From: an uncultured Ruthenibacterium sp.
GTDB taxonomy: Bacteria; Bacillota; Clostridia; Oscillospirales; Ruminococcaceae
Length of the DNA: 64,000 nucleotides
Direction: 5' to 3'
Assembly: GCA_910587145.1 (NCBI GenBank)
Contig: CAJUMH010000011.1
Location: 1-64,000 of the forward strand
The position numbers and the translations under genes were made by a program. The notes beneath the pieces were generated by a model. That model had not been told where the DNA came from. It ran no database searches and saw only the letters and a program-made list of their open reading frames with translations. Positions 59,851 to 64,000 of this stretch are shown here, piece after piece. The first letter of the stretch is position 1; each line of letters begins with the position of its first letter.

Positions 59851-61683
59851 ATGGAACAGAAGGGTATTCGAAACATTGCCATCATCGCGCATGTAGACCA
59901 CGGCAAGACGACGCTGGTGGATCAGATGCTCAAGCAGAGCGGCGCGTTCCGCGAAAACCAGCAGGTGGCCGAGCGCGTAATGGACTCCGGGGATATCGAG
60001 CGCGAGCGCGGCATCACGATCCTTGCGAAAAACGCGTGCACGTTTTTTGACGGCGTGAAGATCAACATCGTCGATACGCCGGGCCACGCCGATTTTGGCG
60101 GCGAGGTGGAGCGCGTATTAAAAATGGTAAACGGCGTGCTGCTGCTGGTGGACGCGGCCGAGGGCTGCATGCCGCAGACGCGCTTTGTGCTGCAAAAGGC
60201 GCTGCAGCAGAACCTTTCGCTCGTCATCGCGGTAAATAAGATCGATCGGCCCGACGCGCGCATCAAAGAGGTGATCGACGAGATCTTGCTGCTGCTGATG
60301 GATCTGGGCGCAACGGACGAGCAGCTGGACAGCCCGATGGTGTTCTGCTCGGGCCGCGCCGGCACGGCCAGCTACAGCCCGGACGAGCCGGGCAAGGATC
60401 TGCAGCCCCTGTTTAAAACCATCCTCGATTATGTAAAGCCTCCGGTGGGCGAGCCCGCGGCGCCGCTGTCGATGCTGTGCTCTTCCATCGATTACAACGA
60501 TTTTGTCGGCCGCATCGGCATTGGCCGTGTGGAAAACGGCCGCATTCAGGTAGGGCAGGAGGTTGCCCTGTGCGATTGGCACAACCGCGACCTTGCCAAA
60601 AAGGGCCGCATTACGGCGCTGTACAGCTTCGAGGCCAACGGCCGCACGCCCATTGATTCGGCCGAGGCGGGCGACATTGTCGCGTTCAGCGGCCTGACGG
60701 ATATCAGCATCGGCAATACGCTGTGCGACCCCGCAATGGTGGAGCCGCTGCCGTTTGTAAAGATCAACGACCCCACGGTGGAAATGACGTTTTCGGTGAA
60801 CGACAGCCCGTTTGCGGGGCGCGAGGGCAAATTTGTCACCAGCCGCCAGATCCGCGACCGCCTGCAGCGTGAGCTTTTGAAGGACGTGGCTTTGCAGGTG
60901 GAGGATTCGGCCACCACCGAATCGTTCCGCGTGATGGGCCGCGGCGAGATGCATCTTTCCATTCTTATCGAGACGATGCGCCGCGAGGGCTACGAGCTGC
61001 AGGTGTCGCCGCCCAAGGTGCTGCTGCACGAGGAAAACGGCAAAAAGCTCGAACCGATGGAGCATGTGGTGATTGACGTGCCGCTGGAATATCAGGGCAG
61101 CGTGATGCAGAAGCTGGGCAGCCGCAAGGGCGAGTTGGTGCAGATGTCGCCGCTGGGCGCCACGCGGATGCGTGTGGAGTTCCGCATCCCCTCGCGCGGG
61201 CTGTTTGGCTACCGCGGCGAGTTTTTGACGGATACGCACGGTGAGGGCGTGCTGAATACCATTTTTGACGGCTACGACGAATGGCGCGGCGAACTGCCCG
61301 CACGCAGCTCCGGCAGCCTGATCAGCTATGAAACCGGCGTGGCCGTGGCCTACGGGCTGTTCAACGCGCAGCAGCGCGGCACGCTGATTACCGAGCCGGG
61401 CGAGAAGGTGTACGAGGGCATGGTGGTAGGCTACAGCCCGGCGGGCGAGGATATCACGGTGAACGTGTGCAAGACAAAGCACCTTTCCAACACGCGCGCC
61501 TCCGGCAGCGACGACGCGCTGCGTCTGGTGCCGGTATCAAAGTTCAGCCTGGAAGAAAGCCTTGAATTTTTAAAGCCGGACGAGCTTCTGGAGGTAACGC
61601 CGCAGAGCATTCGCATCCGCAAGCGCATTTTGAACCACGATCTGCGTATGAAGGCCGTGAAGGGCGGTAAAAACGTGGGATAA
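59851..61683 (+). CDS. typA: Ribosome-associated GTPase TypA/BipA
   Basis: A 610-residue translational GTPase. G1 is AHVDHGKTTLVDQML, G2/G3 include ERERGITILAKNA and DTPGHADFGGEVERVL, and G4 is NKIDR. Domains II, III and V plus the BipA-specific C-terminal domain follow (for example KTKHLSNTRASGSDDALRLVP). It assists 50S assembly and stress adaptation. I chose ATG 59851, where family conservation begins; the ribosome site GAGG lies a rather distant 13 bases upstream, and an in-frame ATG at 59839 is an alternative. Confidence 0.96.
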   Translation: MEQKGIRNIAIIAHVDHGKTTLVDQMLKQSGAFRENQQVAERVMDSGDIERERGITILAKNACTFFDGVKINIVDTPGHADFGGEVERVLKMVNGVLLLVDAAEGCMPQTRFVLQKALQQNLSLVIAVNKIDRPDARIKEVIDEILLLLMDLGATDEQLDSPMVFCSGRAGTASYSPDEPGKDLQPLFKTILDYVKPPVGEPAAPLSMLCSSIDYNDFVGRIGIGRVENGRIQVGQEVALCDWHNRDLAKKGRITALYSFEANGRTPIDSAEAGDIVAFSGLTDISIGNTLCDPAMVEPLPFVKINDPTVEMTFSVNDSPFAGREGKFVTSRQIRDRLQRELLKDVALQVEDSATTESFRVMGRGEMHLSILIETMRREGYELQVSPPKVLLHEENGKKLEPMEHVVIDVPLEYQGSVMQKLGSRKGELVQMSPLGATRMRVEFRIPSRGLFGYRGEFLTDTHGEGVLNTIFDGYDEWRGELPARSSGSLISYETGVAVAYGLFNAQQRGTLITEPGEKVYEGMVVGYSPAGEDITVNVCKTKHLSNTRASGSDDALRLVPVSKFSLEESLEFLKPDELLEVTPQSIRIRKRILNHDLRMKAVKGGKNVG

Positions 61684-61840
61684 ACGGGGGGCGATCCTGT
61701 TTTCTTTCAAAGCCGCCCGCAAAGGGCGACGAGAAAACGGCAAAGCGTTTGTAAGGCCGGCGGGCTCAGAGAGCGTGTCTGCCAGCAGCTTCAGGGGCGG
61801 CGGACAGCATACGCGGGCCGGGCGGAAAAGGAGAAAGCAT

Positions 61841-62629
61841 GTGACGACACAGGAATTTTATGCCCGCCGCCGCAAGCGGCTGAACGAAAGGCTGCGGCGG
61901 CTGGAGGAGCAGGAAGCCGCCGCGCTGCGGCGCGAGCAACAGCACGACGAACGGATTGCGCGGGATCTTGCGGGCGTGCCGGGCCATTTTGCGCATGGGC
62001 TGAACTTCTATAAGCTGTTCTGGGTGTTTTTTCTGTGCTGCTTTTTGGGCGTTGTGATCGAGACGGTGTTCTGCTGGGCGGCAACGGGGCACATTTCCCA
62101 GCGTACGGGCCTTGTGTGGGGCCCGTTCAATCTGATCTATGGCGTGGGCGCGGTGCTTTTAACGGTGTGCCTGCATCCGTTTATCGGAAAAAGCGACCGC
62201 TGGATCTTTCTGGGCGGCGCAGTGATCGGCGGTATGTTCGAATACTTTTGCAGCTGGCTTCAGGAAACGCTCATCGGCACGGTAAGCTGGGATTACTCCG
62301 ATTACATGTTCAATCTGAACGGGCGCATCAACCTGCTGTATTGCCTGTTTTGGGGCGTATTGGCGCTGGTGTGGGTAAAGGAGCTCTTTCCCCGGCTGAA
62401 CGGCTTTATCGAGCGCAATGTCTCACGCGTATACGGTGTGATGCTCACATGGGTGCTGGTTGCTTTTATGCTGGCAAATTCGCTTGTCAGCGGCGCGGCG
62501 GTGCTGCGGCAAAGCCAGCGCCGGGAGGGCCTGCCCGCCGCGTACGCGTGGCAGCAGACGCTGGACGAGCACTTCCCGGATGAGCGGCTGGAAAGGATCT
62601 TTCCCAGTATGGCCGTTGTGGAACCGTAG
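61841..62629 (+). CDS. Putative ABC transporter type IV membrane protein (COG4905)
   Basis: A 262-residue protein: an N-terminal basic coiled segment (ARRRKRLNERLRRLEEQ), then four or five membrane spans. FFLCCFLGVVIETVFCW, RTGLVWGPFNLIYGVG and FEYFCSWLQE are characteristic of PF06541/COG4905 proteins, common in Clostridia. No ATPase partner is present and transport has not been shown for the family. I chose GTG 61841, which has AAAAGGAG 7 bases upstream; the frame extends further up without family features. Confidence 0.8.
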   Translation: MTTQEFYARRRKRLNERLRRLEEQEAAALRREQQHDERIARDLAGVPGHFAHGLNFYKLFWVFFLCCFLGVVIETVFCWAATGHISQRTGLVWGPFNLIYGVGAVLLTVCLHPFIGKSDRWIFLGGAVIGGMFEYFCSWLQETLIGTVSWDYSDYMFNLNGRINLLYCLFWGVLALVWVKELFPRLNGFIERNVSRVYGVMLTWVLVAFMLANSLVSGAAVLRQSQRREGLPAAYAWQQTLDEHFPDERLERIFPSMAVVEP

Positions 62630-62667
62630 GCCGGGCGGAAGGCCGGTGCTTTTTTGCCCGCGATGCA

Positions 62668-62696
62668 TTGCATTTTTCGGGGGAATATGGTATGAT
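62668..62696 (+). promoter_or_regulatory. Promoter of the PRTase-like gene
   Basis: TTGCAT (62668-62673), 17 bases, TATGAT (62691-62696), about 65 bases before the start codon at 62763. Confidence 0.65.
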
Positions 62697-62762
62697 TAAA
62701 AAAAGCGTTCAACTTTTTGAGAAATCGAAAAGCGGGACGCTTTTGAAACTGGGAGGTCATTT

Positions 62763-63404
62763 ATGGAAAGCCGTACCGTCAAACTGTACAACAAGAACAC
62801 TACCGTCCCGCTGAAGGTCGTGCGTGGGCACTTTGCCACGAACCATTCGCACGTCAACTACTACATTGATATGACAACGCTGAAAACGCGCGTCTCCGAG
62901 GCAGAGGCCGTTGCGGCCACGCTCGCGGGGCAGTATGTTGCCAATTCCATTGTGGATACGATCGTCTGCCTGGACGGCACGCAGGTGATCGGCGCGTTCA
63001 TGGCGCAGGAGCTTACACGCGCCGGATACGGCTCCATCAACGCGCACGGCACCATTTATGTGGTAACGCCGGAATACGATTCCAGCAACCAGATGATGCT
63101 CTTCCGCGATAACCTGCGCCCGATGATCGAGAATAAGCACGTGATCGTTTTGATGGCCTCTGTCACTACAGGCATCACCATTCGCAAGAGCATGAACTGC
63201 ATCTCGTACTATGGCGGCATTCCGGTGGGCGCCTCGGCCATCTTCAGCGCAGTGGATGATGTGGAGGGCTATCCCGTACATGCCATCTTCCATACGGCCG
63301 ATCTGCCGGATTACCAAAGCTGCACGGTGCAGGAATGCCCCATGTGTGCGGCCGGCCAGCGCATTGATGCGCTTGTGAACAGCTATGGATATTCCAAGTT
63401 GTAA
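62763..63404 (+). CDS. Orotate phosphoribosyltransferase-like protein
   Basis: A 213-residue protein with the type I PRTase topology. TIVCLDGTQVIGAFMAQELT near residue 60 and HVIVLMASVTTGITIRKSM near residue 130 occupy the places of the early loop and the PRPP-binding loop. The usual two acidic residues of the PRPP motif (DD or ED) are replaced by MA, so catalysis in the normal way is doubtful. Two Cys lie near the C-terminus in TVQECPMCAAG. It has its own promoter and GGGAGG before the ATG. It may be a regulatory or PRPP-sensing relative. Confidence 0.75.
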   Translation: MESRTVKLYNKNTTVPLKVVRGHFATNHSHVNYYIDMTTLKTRVSEAEAVAATLAGQYVANSIVDTIVCLDGTQVIGAFMAQELTRAGYGSINAHGTIYVVTPEYDSSNQMMLFRDNLRPMIENKHVIVLMASVTTGITIRKSMNCISYYGGIPVGASAIFSAVDDVEGYPVHAIFHTADLPDYQSCTVQECPMCAAGQRIDALVNSYGYSKL

Positions 63405-63458
63405 TTTTTATCCGAATAATACAAGCTGTTTTGGAATGCTTTCGCCGCGTTCTTCCTC

Positions 63459-63487
63459 TTGCATTTCCGCCGGTGCTGTATTATAAT
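63459..63487 (+). promoter_or_regulatory. Promoter of the riboflavin-transporter leader
   Basis: TTGCAT (63459-63464), 17 bases, TATAAT (63482-63487), just upstream of the FMN riboswitch. Confidence 0.8.
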
Positions 63488-63502
63488 AAAAGGCAGAAAG
63501 TC

Positions 63503-63757
63503 TGTTTCAGGGCGGGGTGTAATTCCCCACCGGCGGTGATCCGGCCTGTGTGCGGCGCGTCTGCGCCCGCCGTGCCGGTAAGCCCGCGACCGGCGCATTT
63601 GCGCCGCCGATTTGGTGTAAATCCAAAGCCGACGGTAAACGGGCCGCAATCGGAATCGTTTCAGACGCGCTGCGCGCGGGGGCCCTGCCTTTGCCGCCGA
63701 TACAGCCCGTTTGCAGACATTCGGGCGGCGGCACGCAAAGTCCGGATGGAAGAAACG
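63503..63757 (+). ncRNA. FMN riboswitch (RFN element) with a large insertion
   Basis: The conserved RFN segments occur in order: AGGGCGGGGTGTAATTCCCC (63510-63529), CCGGCGGTGAT, AGCCCGCGAC, GATTTGGTGTAAATCC, AAAGCCGACGGTAAA and AGTCCGGATGGAAGAAAC. The closing stem P1 pairs GTTTC (63504-63508) with GAAAC (63752-63756). Between CGACGGTAAA and AAAGTCCGG lie about 97 extra bases at the variable P6-type position. They contain further inverted repeats. The element controls the riboflavin transporter gene downstream; with FMN bound, the terminator should form. Confidence 0.93.
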
Positions 63758-63779
63758 GTGTCGCGCGCGATGCTTTTTC

Positions 63780-63810
63780 GCCCTTTTGCAGCAATGCAAA
63801 AGGGCTTTTT
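63780..63810 (+). terminator. Riboswitch-controlled terminator
   Basis: GCCCTTTTGCA (63780-63790), loop gcaa, TGCAAAAGGGC (63795-63805), then TTTTT. It lies between the FMN aptamer and the ribU start and is the expression platform. Confidence 0.93.
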
Positions 63811-63887
63811 CAATGGAGCAGCGGCGGCAAAGTGCAAAAATCTGTTCCCCGGCAGACCTTCCAAAAACTGTTTTGGAGGAATTTCCC

Positions 63888-64000
63888 ATGAAAAACGTCT
63901 CGTCCAATGTCCGCCGTCTTACCACGCTGGCGCTGCTGGCGGCCGTCGCCGTTGTGCTGGTGGCGATCCTTCACTTTCCGCTGCTGCCCGCCGCGCCGTT
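63888..64000 (+). CDS. ribU: Riboflavin ECF transporter S component RibU, 5' part
   Basis: The first 37 codons are in the window; the gene runs off the right edge. The protein begins with a short basic start (MKNVSSNVRRLTT) and a hydrophobic span (LALLAAVAVVLVAILHFPLLP), as in the RibU family of riboflavin-binding S components. The identification rests mostly on the FMN riboswitch and terminator directly upstream; a ribD operon would have a soluble first protein. GGAGG lies 8 bases before the ATG. Confidence 0.8.
   Translation, partial: MKNVSSNVRRLTTLALLAAVAVVLVAILHFPLLPAAP

Noticed and set aside
61699-61738. A terminator behind bipA
   Set aside because: GTTTTCT/AGAAAAC arms with an inner CGCCC/GGGCG hairpin exist, but the stem is interrupted and no T-run follows. 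Too weak to call.
1-64000. tRNA, rRNA, insertion sequences, prophage genes
   Set aside because: I looked for transposase or integrase motifs and for tRNA-like clover leaves with CCA ends and found none that I could support.

Overview
The window looks like chromosome from a GC-rich, spore-forming member of the Clostridia (Firmicutes), probably a gut or host-associated relative of the Oscillospirales or Christensenellales. The grounds are the sporulation genes yqfC, yqfD and ylbJ, the Gram-positive order yqfC-yqfD-phoH-ybeY-dgkA-era-yqzL-recO, strong AGGAGG-type ribosome sites, TTG/GTG starts, consensus sigma-A promoters and an FMN riboswitch ahead of a riboflavin ECF transporter. The species cannot be named from sequence alone.

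Region 1 (about 0.1-30.4 kb) is one large carbohydrate island. A LacI-type repressor is followed by a sugar kinase, a pyruvate-type aldolase and a 2-hydroxyacid dehydrogenase. A convergent six-gene operon follows on the minus strand: Gfo/Idh dehydrogenase, class II ketose-phosphate aldolase, FGGY kinase, arabinose/fucose-type isomerase, class III aminotransferase and a second Gfo/Idh dehydrogenase. Divergent from it runs a long plus-strand operon. It holds an LplB/CarB-type importer without its ATPase, a DegT aminotransferase, a DapA/NanA-type lyase, an aldo/keto reductase, two Asp-box sialidase-fold proteins, a sialate O-acetylesterase-like SGNH hydrolase, a likely TIM-barrel glycosidase, a GH123-like protein and a glycerate 2-kinase. 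None of the hydrolases has a signal peptide, so the island appears to import an intact oligosaccharide and dismantle it in the cytoplasm. An AT-rich palindrome containing TTACTAATA recurs at the repressor's own promoter, at the kinase promoter and in the divergent control region, and is the likely LacI operator.

Region 2 (30.5-41.1 kb) holds an M50-type membrane metalloprotease, a 190-nt multi-stem palindromic element, a GlpA-like/FAD/DUF1667 trio resembling the clostridial glycerol-3-phosphate dehydrogenase cluster, and a BceRS-like two-component system divergent from a heterodimeric ABC exporter.

Region 3 (41.2-49.0 kb) is a surface-polysaccharide operon: a 1198-residue triple-domain glycosyltransferase, a GtrII-like membrane glucosyltransferase, a GtrB-like polyprenyl-phosphate glycosyltransferase and an EpsG-like polymerase. 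The GtrII/GtrB part is clearly more AT-rich than its surroundings.

Region 4 (49.1-64.0 kb) is core genome: a small Cys protein, ylbJ, the yqfCD-to-mutS2 block, a decayed GNAT fragment, bipA, an ABC-transporter-type-IV membrane protein, a PRTase-like gene and, running off the right edge, ribU under an FMN riboswitch that carries a large insertion.
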